Assembly (NCBI GenBank): GCA_021234155.1
Contig: JAJEKV010000075.1
Coordinates: 808,001-872,000 of the forward strand
DNA from: Isoetes taiwanensis
Lineage: Eukaryota; Streptophyta; Lycopodiopsida; Isoetales; Isoetaceae
Reading direction: 5' to 3'
DNA: 64,000 bases
This document shows, in pieces, positions 21,894-32,283 of the stretch. The stretch's first letter is position 1. Each line of letters opens with the position of its first letter. The notes below the pieces were generated by a model that was not told where the DNA came from, searched no databases, and saw nothing but the letters and a program-made list of their open reading frames with translations. A program made the position numbers and the translations under genes.

Positions 21894-22464
21894 ATGGATA
21901 ACTTCCAATCTGGAGGAGTGGAGGCACAATCGTCCATGGTAGCACCAGGTAAGAAATAATCACAAATAATCTTTTGCATTAAATGATCCTTTTGTTGGCT
22001 CAAGCAATCTGTATAATGCAGGGGAAGGGATCAACCTGTGGGTTCTTGGGGTGCTTGTAACGCTCAAGGTTTTGGGAAATGAGACAGGGGGCTCATATGC
22101 CCTCTTTGAGGACCTTGTGCCTCCCGAATTAGGCCCACCTTTGCATAGCCATACTCTTGAGGATGAAAGTTGGTACCTCTTAGAAGGCCAGCTTTCTTGG
22201 CAATTAGGAGACTCTGAATTCCTTGCAACTCCTGGCAGTTTCATTCATCTTCCTCGCAATGTTCCTCACACTTTCAAAAATAAATCTGGCAAAAATGCCC
22301 GTATGCTTGCTACTTATGCCCCCGCTGGATTCGAGCGTTGGTTTTTAGAAGTGGGTACTCAGACTAATTCTCTCTCAGTAGAGCATAGCATCATGGCAAG
22401 AGATCTCATGGTTAAGTATGGTGTCAACCCCGTTGTTAAGATTCCAGTTCATTCTGAACTTTGA
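21894..22464 (+). CDS. Small single-domain cupin protein (two exons)
   Basis: Exon 1 is 21894-21948 and exon 2 is 22022-22464; the 73-bp intron has GT-AG ends and splits a glycine codon (GG|G). The joined frame is 165 residues without a stop. Cupin motif 1 is seen as GPPLHSHTLEDESWYLLEG (His60, His62, Glu65/67) and motif 2 as PGSFIHLPRNVPHTFKN (Gly90, Pro96, His101), giving a full metal-binding set. The fold is a small beta barrel; the substrate cannot be told, as cupins range from isomerases to dioxygenases. It resembles bacterial-type single-domain cupins more than plant germins, since it has no signal peptide or germin cysteines. The ATG at 21894 is the first in frame. A frameshifted copy is at 55.6 kb. 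Confidence 0.85.
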
Positions 22465-23527
22465 TAAGCTTTAATATTAGCATCCCTGTAAATGTCTGTC
22501 AAACGTTCACTTAATCAACTTGTATTTATTCTCAGAGCAGATCTTTAGTAGAATTGGAGATCATCTCTTGTAGAACAAAACCTCCTTTATTCAGCTCTCA
22601 AAACTGCTTGATGTTTGTACATCTAAGGAATAAAGAAAAATGCCTGCTAATGATGATTGTAACTTCTGTAGCATCAACTTATCTTCTCTTTTCATTCATT
22701 TTCTGGTTAATTTAGGCCGTTGCATCAGATCTTAAAAAGCTGTAGAAAGACAAAAGGCACGTCTTTTAGCCAGACCTTGCACCCTGTTCTCTCAATGTTC
22801 TTTGAGCCGGTTTTGGGTTTTCTGCCTCAGTTTTAACCTTCACAAGGGTCTTTTTCTTCTAAGCTAATCGGCCATGCTTTCAATGCAGTGTCAAAGGAAT
22901 AGCAAGATACTGTATCTCACACTTCTTGTTTGTAATCAAACATTTAACATTCTTTCAAATATGTCAAAACATGATTGCACACCTGAATCAGATGCCCAAA
23001 TGTGGTTCCCCTATTTTCTGACCTTATGGTCTCATATAAATAACACAAGTGACACTCTACCCACTTTCATGGTACCCAGTAATGACTCCAATAAGAAGTC
23101 TGTAGAAGAAGAAATATGTAAGGAAAATGAAGAGACATAGTTCTTACTAACATCAGTTGATTGTTATTACCACTGCATAAACTAGAAAAGTTGCTTATAA
23201 TGCAATGAATAGCCAACGTATAATCCTTAAGCAGCTTCACAGAAAACCCACTGCTTTACAAAGAGAGCCCTGCAACTTAAATAACAAAACACAGAATACT
23301 AGGACACAGGAAAATACTGGTTAAGAAGAATCGGCAAATAGTATAAGGAGACGTCAGACACAAACTGGAATCCGCATTAGCAGAAACTGCCTCTCAGTTG
23401 AGCGAACCGGATTTGTCATCATCGTCTCTTAAATCAATCTAGTATATGAAAAACAAACGTAGCACTCACCGGCACTGTCTACTATATGAAAAACGAACGT
23501 AACGCTTGTAATGTAGGTGCCTCCCGA
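22465..23527 (+). other. 3' flank of the cupin gene
   Basis: Holds a likely poly(A) signal, AATAAAG, near 22629, about 165 bp after the stop codon. The rest is without recognised coding sequence; an 88-residue open frame at 22874 has no known motif and its counterpart in the second duplication copy (near 56.6 kb) is not preserved as a frame. A 30-bp direct repeat (CTATATGAAAAACGAACGTA-like) lies near 23445 and 23482. Confidence 0.45.
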
Positions 23528-23550
23528 CCTAACCCTAACCCTAACCCTAA
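23528..23550. repeat. Short CCCTAA run (telomere-like)
   Basis: About three and a half copies of CCCTAA. The unit is the TTAGGG type, not the usual plant TTTAGGG, and is too short to be a telomere. It also occurs in the second duplication copy at 57269-57291. Confidence 0.8.
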
Positions 23551-23656
23551 TGTAAAACCTAGTAGACAAGCCAGCAATACTGTACATACATTCGTATATG
23601 TCTATTTTGGCCAAGTCTCGAAATACTAGATAGGCAAACCAGCAGCAGAATATAGG

Positions 23657-24119
23657 GGGCTCAGGATAATCTTACCCTGGATTGAGGGATCCCGGAGGTG
23701 TGATCCCGGAGGACGGCATCCCGGGAGGACGTGTGATCCCGGAGGACGGGATCCCCCTTACTGCGCAGTAACTGCACAAAAAATTGAACCCTTATAGGGA
23801 AAATCAGGGAAGTTTTTGTGTGGTTTTTCTTGCTCGATTCTCCTCCAAATCGGATGGCGCCTGTGCTAGGGTGGTTTGAATCGGTGGGAGGATAGGATCC
23901 CGTGTCAGCTGAGAGGGGGAAGGAGTGTGGCCCATGCAAGCGGCAATGGCGGGCCCCAATCTTGCCAAAAATGGCCTCTGACTGCCCGTGGCCTTTAACT
24001 TGTGCGATTAATGGCGGGATCACATCCTCCCGGGATCACCGCGTCCTCGGGGATCTTGTCCCTCAGGGATCACACCTCAGGGATCCCTCAATCCGGGGTA
24101 AGATTATCCCCGAGCCTAC
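23657..24119. mobile_element. MITE with about 50-bp inverted ends and 8-bp target duplication
   Basis: The left end GGCTCAGGATAATCTTACCC matches the inverted right end GGCTCGGGGATAATCTTACC, and pairing goes on through ATTGAGGGATCCC and GAGGTGTGATCCC. The flanks AATATAGG at 23649-23656 and 24120-24127 are an 8-bp direct duplication, which fits the hAT superfamily (a 9-bp reading would fit Mutator). The interior has extra GGGATCC/TCCCGGAGGACG repeats and no transposase. Present in the second copy at 57402-57839, so it inserted before the duplication. Confidence 0.75.
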
Positions 24120-24169
24120 AATATAGGGGAGGCTCGCCCTCTTTTTAAACTTCTACGCTTGGGTTTGGG

Positions 24170-24640
24170 TTGGAGTTCAATGGAAACCTCCCCAATTTTC
24201 GTGGAAACCTCCCCCCACTTTCGGTGGAAACCTCCCTACTTTTCCTGAAACCTCCTAGGAAACCTCCCCCACAAAACCTCCCCAACTTTCGAGGGCAAAC
24301 ATGGGGAGGTTTCCATTTTGGAAAAATAGGGGGAGGTTTCTATAGAAACCCTCCCACCTTTCCCAGAAACCTCCCCAACTTTCTGGAAAACCGGGGGAGG
24401 TTTCCATATCTGGCAAAGGGGAGGTTTCCATGGAAAATTGGGGAGGTTTCCATAAAATTAGTAAAAAAGCCTCCACGATGTGCCTTGATCCACGTGCTTC
24501 TTTAATAGCCACCTCAATGGTTGTGTAAACATGCCCTTATTAATTACACCCGCCTTTATTAATTACGGCCCTTTATTTTTTTTAAATATTTTAATGGAAA
24601 CCTCCCCAATTTTCAGGAAACTAGGGGAGGTTTCCATAAA
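24170..24640. repeat. GGAAACCTCCCC minisatellite
   Basis: Some fifteen copies of GGAAACCTCCCC or its complement GGGGAGGTTTCC, in both orientations with short variable spacers (CAATTTTC, ACTTTC). Because both strands are represented, the region can fold on itself. The open frames across it, rich in Pro, Phe and Asn, are repeat effects. Confidence 0.85.
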
Positions 24641-24649
24641 ATGTTTATA

Positions 24650-24800
24650 GTAACCTTGATTTTCCTATGGTTGAATGAACCCCCGATAGGTTCAACAAGG
24701 TCTCTATCATTTTCCTATGGTTGAATGAAGCCCCATAGCTTCAACAAGGTCCCTCCCATTTTCTTATGGTCAAAACCCCAATAGGTTCAACAAGGGCGGC
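24650..24800. repeat. About 60-bp tandem repeat, three copies
   Basis: The unit reads ATTTTCCTATGGTTGAATGA, then an A/G-CCCC-rich segment, then AGGTTCAACAAGGTCTCTATC. Three copies decay towards the right. Also present near 58.36-58.50 kb. Confidence 0.8.
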
Positions 24801-27300
24801 TTAGTGACATGGTGGATCTAGGTACATGTGTACCTCAGGATGCAGATCTAGAAGACATTCTGGGGGATTCGGGAGCCAATACCCGTTAGAATCTTTTAAA
24901 TCTAGACCTCTAAGCTCCTATAAAACAACATTTTCTAAGCGTCTTGCTAATTTAGCACCTAAGGCCATTATGATTTGTATTCGTGATTTGCTTTATGAGC
25001 GCATATAGTTTGCATAAGTCATAACAAAACAATGTGTAAACATTGTGTGTCTTACTAATTTTCGCAGATTTAGGGCCATTATAAACATTGTGAATCTTGT
25101 TGGTTTAGCAACTCTGACCTTGACTTGCAAACGCAGTTGTGTTGCACCCCACATCTTGAAATTTTAGTTAATATCTATAGAAGTTGTAAATTACTAACAT
25201 TTCTCAATTACTAACATTTTTTCATCTTTTAAACATCATGCATTTCTCAATTACTAACATTTCTCATCTTTTTCTCTCTTAATAAGCGGCCCAGCGATAG
25301 CTAATGCTCATGGATGGTCGAACCTAACCTAGCATGCGTATTAATAATATAAGTATTAAGCTCTCTTTGCACTATGACAATACTCTTGCACATAGTCGAA
25401 ATTCCTTGAAGCTCTAAATCATCCACCCTCAAAGGCGATGTTTGAAACATAGAACCTTGCAAACATTAAACTTAACGTCTACCTTGGCTTGCAAACATTA
25501 AACCTAGCATGCATACAAAAAGAAATAAACTCTTACCAAATAGCATGTTACTTGCTACCTAAATTGTTTCAAATATTGTCTAAAATGCTTTTACTTGGTT
25601 TTGGATAATGGGAACATACTATATTTTGCTCTCCACTTAGAGCTTGTGAAAGATAAAGTTGCATATCATGAATGTGGTGATGTCCAAGGCTATAAGCTTT
25701 ATAGACCAAGCGGATGGCATCACCCCATGGCCATAGAACAAATGCCTTAAAGCGTGGCCATAAAGTACATGCCTTAAACTAATGCATGTGGCCAAGGCAT
25801 ATAAAAATTTCTGATATCATTTCCCATTTGACTTATTCACTTTGCAAACTAGATTTGAAACATAGGTTGTGTCCGATTGTAATGAGCAACACGGCCTGAA
25901 CTAATGGACTGGATGGTTTAACCTAACTTAGGATGTACATTCCATCATTCTTGCATAACAATGCACATAACAAAGCAATCAACATAATAGAGATTAGGGA
26001 ACTTGCTATATGATGCAAGTCTGTGGCAATTACCAAATGCGTCGCAATAACAGTATCACATGAAATGCACAAATGTTGCCACCTTGTAAGTTAACCTATG
26101 ACCTTAACTTTACATTACCTAGGCAACCAATCCGTTATCTTCATGCCCGGTTTGAAAGGATAAGAAATACGTAAAATTCAGGTAGGATCTGAACCTTACT
26201 GGAATCAAATTTGCACTATGATATTGCTATGCTTCACATAGAAAATGCTTTCAGTACGATCTCAACCTTCCCATTTGCAAAAGACAGAGCCCTATCTAGA
26301 ATCAAGGTCTCAGGCAGCATTATTGGAATATACACTAAACCAAGGCAGCACAATATTTAGGATTTCGGCAGGAAATGCTCATCGAGAACCTTTTAATGCC
26401 TCAAATCCGACCATTAAGAAGACACATTCTCATCTTGCCTTTCGGTAAACTACCCGACAAACAATCTTGGAGTTGATTATGTGGCCTCCTTGCCATGTAG
26501 AATGACCTCTGTCCTTCTCTCCATTTGGATATAGTGGAGTCAAGCGAAAAAAGAATGATATCGTATCATGCTCTACAACTAATAGTTTTATCTCCACAAC
26601 TCCATCCCAAGCGATGGCGGGGCATGCCGATGATCGACCCATCGGATAAGAATCCACAGCCTTGGATAACCCATCGACCCCAAAATTGCCAATTTCGAAA
26701 TCATAGTACAACGAAATGCCCGATTTTTGGTTTACCTGAATCTTTTCCCGGCCACCAAAACCCTCCAAACCTTACAAAATCAAATTAAAAAAAAATTCCA
26801 AAAAGTTTTTGGAACCCGGAAAAACCAAATTTAAACAATAGAATATTCTCATCATATCCTTTGCTTTCTCTTAACCAGTATGCCTCGGAAACCACACCCC
26901 CAAGCTCAACCACAAATGGCACAACATAAAGTGGAAAAGAGGTAGCCACAGAATTCTGGAAGGCAGCTATAACATAAGTTTTTTTCCCTATAGCCCTTCT
27001 CTCGCACATAAACATGATAAAAAACCATATATTTGAGCTAAAGGCACTAATGCAACATCATCCACAATTTCAGCCACTCTTTAAGAATATCTTAAGCATT
27101 ATGCTAAAAACCCCATTGTTGAGAATCCAAAAAGTAGTGGAGAAGGATAAAAGAACCTCTTTGAAAGTATCTCCAAAGATCATGCATGCAACATTCTACT
27201 AACAAAACTCCCTTCTAGAAGACTACAATACATGAACTCTCAATAGGCCAAGGTTTCGGGGTTTAGTTAGTTCATATATTGAAAGATTTTGGGAGACATG
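24800..27300. other. Noncoding, no gene recognised
   Basis: AT-rich sequence with short direct repeats (CTCAATTACTAACATTT three times near 25205-25262; CTTGCAAACATTAAAC near 25457 and 25488; phrase AAATGCCTTAAAGCGTGGCCATAAA doubled near 25740). The open frames at 26.2-27.0 kb have no known domain and are not kept open in the second copy, arguing against function. Confidence 0.5.
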
Positions 27301-27304
27301 GAAA

Positions 27305-30300
27305 GAGAGAGAAGTGAAGTGAAGTGAAGTGAAGTGTTTATTACGTCCGTTGAGACCTATCAGGTCTATAAGACGAACAAATTACATATTAAAAAATGCC
27401 ACCGATATCATCGATATAGGCACTACTCTCACTCGCAGAGGTAATATCATCTTATATTATAATATTTTAGCGTGTTGTATCAAGCCCTAATTTGAATGGT
27501 TCGAAAGTAGAGATTTATCCAACGACTTCCCATCACCGCGTGATTGGTCATTCTTTGATCTTTTGAATATTTGCCCCTCTCCGGGGGGGAAAAAGGAAAA
27601 GGTAAAGGGAGAAGGAAAGGGGAATCGATGGGAAAAAAGGGGGAGAAAAGGTGAAAATGAGAAAGGGAAGGGGAAAAGGGCATGGAAAAAAAAAGGAAGG
27701 GGAAAAGGTCTTTGGAAGGAAAAAAAGCGAAGGCAAAATGGCATGAGAAAACGGCAAGGGCAAGGGAAAGGGCAAGGGCAAGGGGAAAGGGAAAGGGCGG
27801 GGGAAAAGGGAAGGGAAAAGGGTAAGAGAGGGGGGTGGAGAAAAGAGGAAAAGGGGAGGGAAAAAAGGGAATAGGAAAAGGGTGCGGAGAAGGGAAGGGA
27901 AAAATGGTATAGGAAAAGGAAAAGGAAAAAGAAAATGGGAGGGGAAAAGGAACACAGGACAAAGGACCACGAGAAAGAAGGCTAAGAGGAAAAGGAAAAA
28001 AAAGAATGGGGAAAGGGCACGTAGAAAAGAGAAGGAAAAGAGGAAAAGGGTGAAGAAAGGGAAAAAGAGGAGCAAAAAAAGCATGAAAAAAAAAAGGAAG
28101 AGAAGGGAAAAAAAGGAAGAGGAAAAGGGTAAAAAAAGGGTAAAGTGGGCGAAACGAGCATGGAAAAAGGGAATAGAAAAAGGGCATGGCAAAAAAAGAG
28201 AAGAGGGAAAGCATGAGGAAAGAAGAAAAAAGAGAAAAAAAAATGGCGTGGGATGAAAAGCAAAAGGGAAAGGGGAAAGGGAAGGGGAAAAAGGCCTTAG
28301 GAAAAATGAGAAGAGAAGAAGAAAGATTTGGGGAAAGGAGGAAAAAGGAGGGAGAAAAAAGAGAAAAGGAAAAAGGTGGGGTGAAGGGAAGGGATAAAAA
28401 GGCATGGAAAAAGGGAAAAGGGAAAGGAAAAAGATAAAGGGAGAGGAAAAAAAGAAAGAGAGCCTAGAAAAAGGACCGACAAAAAAAAAAAAAGAGCGGA
28501 AAAATGGAAGGGGGAGGGCATGGGGAAAAGGGAAGGGAAAAAAAAAAAAGGAGGAAAAGGAAAAGGGTAGGGAAAAAGAGGAAAAAGGGTACTTTCGAAA
28601 AAATGGGAGGAGGAAAAATGTGTTGAAAATAGCAATAGAAAAAAAAAAGTGAAAGCAAAAAAGGATATGAAGGGGGAAGGAAAGGAAAATAGAGCACAAC
28701 AAAAAGGGAAAAGAGGCAAAGGATGGGAAAAAGAGGCAAAGGGAAAAAAGAAGAAGTCCATCAAGAAAAAGAAAAGGAAAAAAGGAAAGAAAGGAAAGGG
28801 AAGCCGGGTTGGGGGAGGGAGGTATGGGGTGGGGTTGGCGGATGGAAAAGAAAAAAAGTAAAACGTGTAAGGAAGACAAATAAAAGGAAAAGGAAAAGGG
28901 AAGCCTTGTGATGAGCGTGAGTAGCATGAGAGGGAGAAACACCCAAGAATGAAACTTGCAGCTTTAACAATGGAGTAATTTTGGATTATTATTGCTCTCT
29001 TCTCTCATTGTTATATTGTATTATTTAAAGGCCCTCAGTTTATGCCCAGCAACGCTGGGCACTGTTCCTAGTTAACAAGATCGTTATCGACCTTAAAGTA
29101 CTTCTCTCTAACATGGAGTACCTCAAATACAAAATGACAAGTTTTCAGGATTGGAAGCTCAAAAAGTTCCAACAATGTTTTTCACGTATCCGCGGCTTCA
29201 GTGCGATATCATCATATCTTTGGGTACCGGCAGTGTGAAGCTCATCCTCTATGTGACCACTTTCCGCGAAACTCGCGATATACGACTATCCCAGGTATAG
29301 GTGGTGCCACTTTCCAGTCTCTATCTTCAGATAATGCGAGCTAAGTCTCATGCGAGCCATCACATGCCTAAAATGCAAGGAGACGCCATCAGATAAATAC
29401 TTGGCTTCTATAAGCGCGGGATTTATTGATGTACGGTAGAATAACATCTTAGTCTCCGGGGTCCTCCATAACTTTTCGTACACACGTTCTGTTACTAACT
29501 TACGTACATCTTATTTACTGCCCATTAGTTCATCCAAGTTCATGTTCCATTTCTTTAACCAGACATCCGCATCATGACACCATCCCTTGTCCCTGCTAGC
29601 ATGCATAGCAATATGTGGTAGGCGATCACCTTCCATGCGACGAACTTTGGCAACATATGCCGCAAATTGCAGTACAGCTTCCCCTTCCAAAGGGAACAAC
29701 CCTCCTTCTGCTAACATCATGAAATATGGTGTCTGCATTTTGACACCTAATTGAGTATAGAATTTTTTTGCGTTTCTCAATTGCTAACCCGCGGATTAGC
29801 CGGAAGACTTCGGGCCCCAAACCTCACATCCATATAGGACTACCGTTTGGATCATTCTTGCACCTATTTTCAAAGATGATCCTAAATATTTGAAGGAAGT
29901 CAACATCTCCAATTTGCTTTGCCCTTTATAATAGAATACATGCTTTCAAGCATGCCCACCACCATAACTTTTGTCTTGGAGATATTCACCTCCAATCGGT
30001 TTTATCACAAAATGCAGCGGAATATCCAAATGTTTATCAATCCTTGCTTCGTCCTTGCAATGAGGACTACATCGTCGCATACAACAATAGGGATATCACA
30101 TGCTTTCATTATAATTGCTCTGGACCACCATTATACAAAATCCGGTCTTCAAGTTCATCTATAAAGATTCCAAAGAGCGTCGGGGAAAGTGGGCAGGCTT
30201 GTTTCACCCCAATATTGCTAATTATGCGTTGCTTGCAAATATCAGACCAAGGTCTTGAGAGCTCCACCAGGACTTTTTCATATAGTTTATGAGTAGCTGT

Positions 30301-31050
30301 TCTTAGCTCAAGCGGAACATTCAAAGCATCCATTCGGTCCCACAGTTTTTCACGAGGCACTGTGTCAAATGCCTTAGTATAGTCTACAAATGCCATAAAC
30401 AACGGTTTTTTCTTCCCCTTCACATTCTCCACAATAGCTCTCAAGGTGACCAGCTGATCTATGGTGGAATATTGAGGCCTAAAGCCTGCCTGCCCCTTGG
30501 CTCTCTCCAGTCTCCTCCGCCCAAGCACTCAGCTTTCCTTCAATAATGGTGGCAAATAGCTTAGCCCATAGGTTGTTTACCATAATTATTCGATAGTTAT
30601 TCGGATTCGAGACATCTCCTCCTTTAAGCACCGGCACCACTCTACTGCATTGCCATTCTGATGGAAACCCCTGTCGCATCACTTTATTAAACATTCTGCA
30701 AATAAACTCTACAATCGTATCACCAACCCACTTAACCAGTTCAGCAACCAGCCCCAAACTATCAGCAGCTTTACTATTTGCTAATCTCTTAATGCCACAG
30801 CAAATACCGCCCAATCGTGAAGATATCTATGTCCCAAGCCAGCGGTGGTGTACGCTCACGATATCCGCCTATGATAAAAGCTTTACGCACATGGTGACCA
30901 AATATCACATGACAATGTATTCTCCGGCATTTCTTTGCTTTCAACCTATTCCAAAAGCGTTTTGGCTCGACAACCCAATCTTTTAACGGTACCCCTTGCC
31001 TATCCTTAATATAAGCCCTCTTTTTTCTTAGGTGGATTTTCGGAACCCTT
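27305..31050 (-). mobile_element. LINE retrotransposon, 5'-truncated, with a purine tract in its 3' part
   Basis: Minus-strand reverse transcriptase begins with IKRLANSKAADSLGLVAELV (near 30.79 kb), passes VVPVLKGGDVSNPNNYRIIM, then GFRPQYSTIDQLVTLRA, FVDYTKAFDTVPREKLWDRM (motif A) and GVKQACPLSPTLFGIFIDEL (motif B); the catalytic box is altered to VVCDDVVLIA (near 30.07 kb). The C-terminal part RMRLSSHYLKIETGKW is near 29.3 kb. The 3' end lies at about 27311-27336, where the minus strand ends in five copies of CACTT followed by a short (CT)n. Frames are broken, no full endonuclease is seen, so it is a dead copy. Confidence 0.85.
27563..28915. repeat. 1.35-kb polypurine tract, copy 1
   Basis: Almost only A and G on the plus strand, in GGAAAAGGG, GGGAAAGG and AAAAAGG words with GCATGG interruptions. 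The 464-residue Phe/Pro/Ser open frame on the minus strand is a composition effect. It sits inside the LINE 3' region, between the C-terminal coding part and the 3' tail. Confidence 0.9.
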
Positions 31051-31384
31051 AGTTAGACCTGCAGTAATGAGGCATTCACGCGATTTGGCAAGCGAAGATT
31101 AAACCACAACATCGACATCAGGAGGGCTTTTGGCAGTGATTCGCTTCTTAAGGCGAAATCCACATTGCGGCCGCCGTTTGATTATGCTAGCACCACCACC
31201 AATATCAGATGTTCGAGCGTAAGATCCTTGTTTTTTCTATTTTGGAGCGGTATAAAATAGCCCCGCCATCTCCTTATCCTCACCCATCGTGAGTCGACCG
31301 GACCCATCGGAGGATCGACATGCTTAGCTTCTTTTTTCGGGGTTTAGGGCAAAGCGCCCGATTTTGGCGTCTTTTTGGCACCAT

Positions 31385-31433
31385 AAGCGAGAGGGAGAGG
31401 AGAGGGAGAGGGAGGGGGAGAGGGAGAGGGAGA

Positions 31434-31470
<37 letters not shown>
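31385..31470. repeat. (GAGGGA)n/(GA)n microsatellite
   Basis: GAGGGAGAGG words grade into pure (GA)n at 31433-31469. Confidence 0.9.
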
Positions 31471-31471
<1 letters not shown>

Positions 31472-31594
31472 AAGCACAAAGGATTGCATGCATTGATTTT
31501 GTGCACGATTTGTCTAATAATACATATTATATCACCTCAAAACCACTTGATATCATTGTGCAACCTAGGGTAGGGCCATAATATAGCGATGGCC

Positions 31595-32080
31595 GGATAG
31601 GATATAATAGAATAGAATAGAATATATTTTTAACGTCTCTGAAGATGAACATGCCATGGGACCTAGAACAACCCAAAATATCACCAAACATAATGAAAAT
31701 GCTACAAACCTTGGGCAAAAGCCGAGATGAAACTATCCTTAAGCCAAACAATTGAATCATACTTTAAATTCTAGGTAATAATATATGGTTCATGTTATAT
31801 CTAAACATAATTAAACCAATGGTTGGATGGCCAGTGTCTAGAATAATTGCTATATCTCCACGATAAACTACCCACTTCTTTTGGATCCGCGCTTCTCTCA
31901 TTTTGCATAACTTCTCCCTACGCTTGCAAAGATGAAGAGGAGAGAGGTCTTCTTGTACTGAGAAGTTGGTACCTTTGAGATGATTGTCGTGCTGAAGAAT
32001 ATGGAGTCGGACTAAATGCACATCTTCGAGAGAAACTCTATTATGATCTTGTTGAATGTAAGGCATGCAGGTATATTAGA
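31595..32080 (-). mobile_element. Probable LINE 3' end fragment
   Basis: Begins with three GAATA repeats (31606-31621) followed by TTTTTAACGTCTCTGAAGAT, the same design as other LINE 3' ends here (pentamer tail, then an ACGTCTC-like phrase). No coding motif is visible. It ends about 200 bp before the glyoxalase II start codon. Confidence 0.4.
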
Positions 32081-32283
32081 GCCTTTTATTGTGTAGGCTA
32101 TTGGTTGCAAGATTCGTGCCAAAAAGGCAGGCATTCAAAAGAGCCACAACAGATTTTGACTGGTCTATTCAAAAAAATGGTAAGAGTATAAATGTACAGA
32201 ACATTCGCCTTCGGGGACAGTTCACTTGTCCCAACAATATAAAACCTTATATTGCATGCTGAGAATCAGGACTGTTGGGCGCT

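Larger units (their letters stand above)
20580..30350 (+). repeat. Segmental duplication, copy 1 (at least 9.7 kb)
   Basis: This stretch recurs in the same order and orientation at 54,317-64,000, an offset of about 33.7 kb. The copies share the end of the hairpin repeat, the cupin gene, the telomere-like run, the MITE, the GGAAACCTCCCC minisatellite, the purine tract and the LINE. The match is cut by the window end, so the true length is unknown. Confidence 0.93.

Noticed and set aside
23528-23550. Interstitial telomere
   Set aside because: Only three to four CCCTAA units, and not the common plant telomere unit; too short to mean a fusion point.
27548-28942. 464-codon Phe/Pro/Ser minus-strand frame, and the similar one at 61244-62632
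   Set aside because: They translate a purine tract inside a LINE; the frames differ between the two duplicate copies and look like transmembrane protein only because of TTT/TTC/CCT composition.
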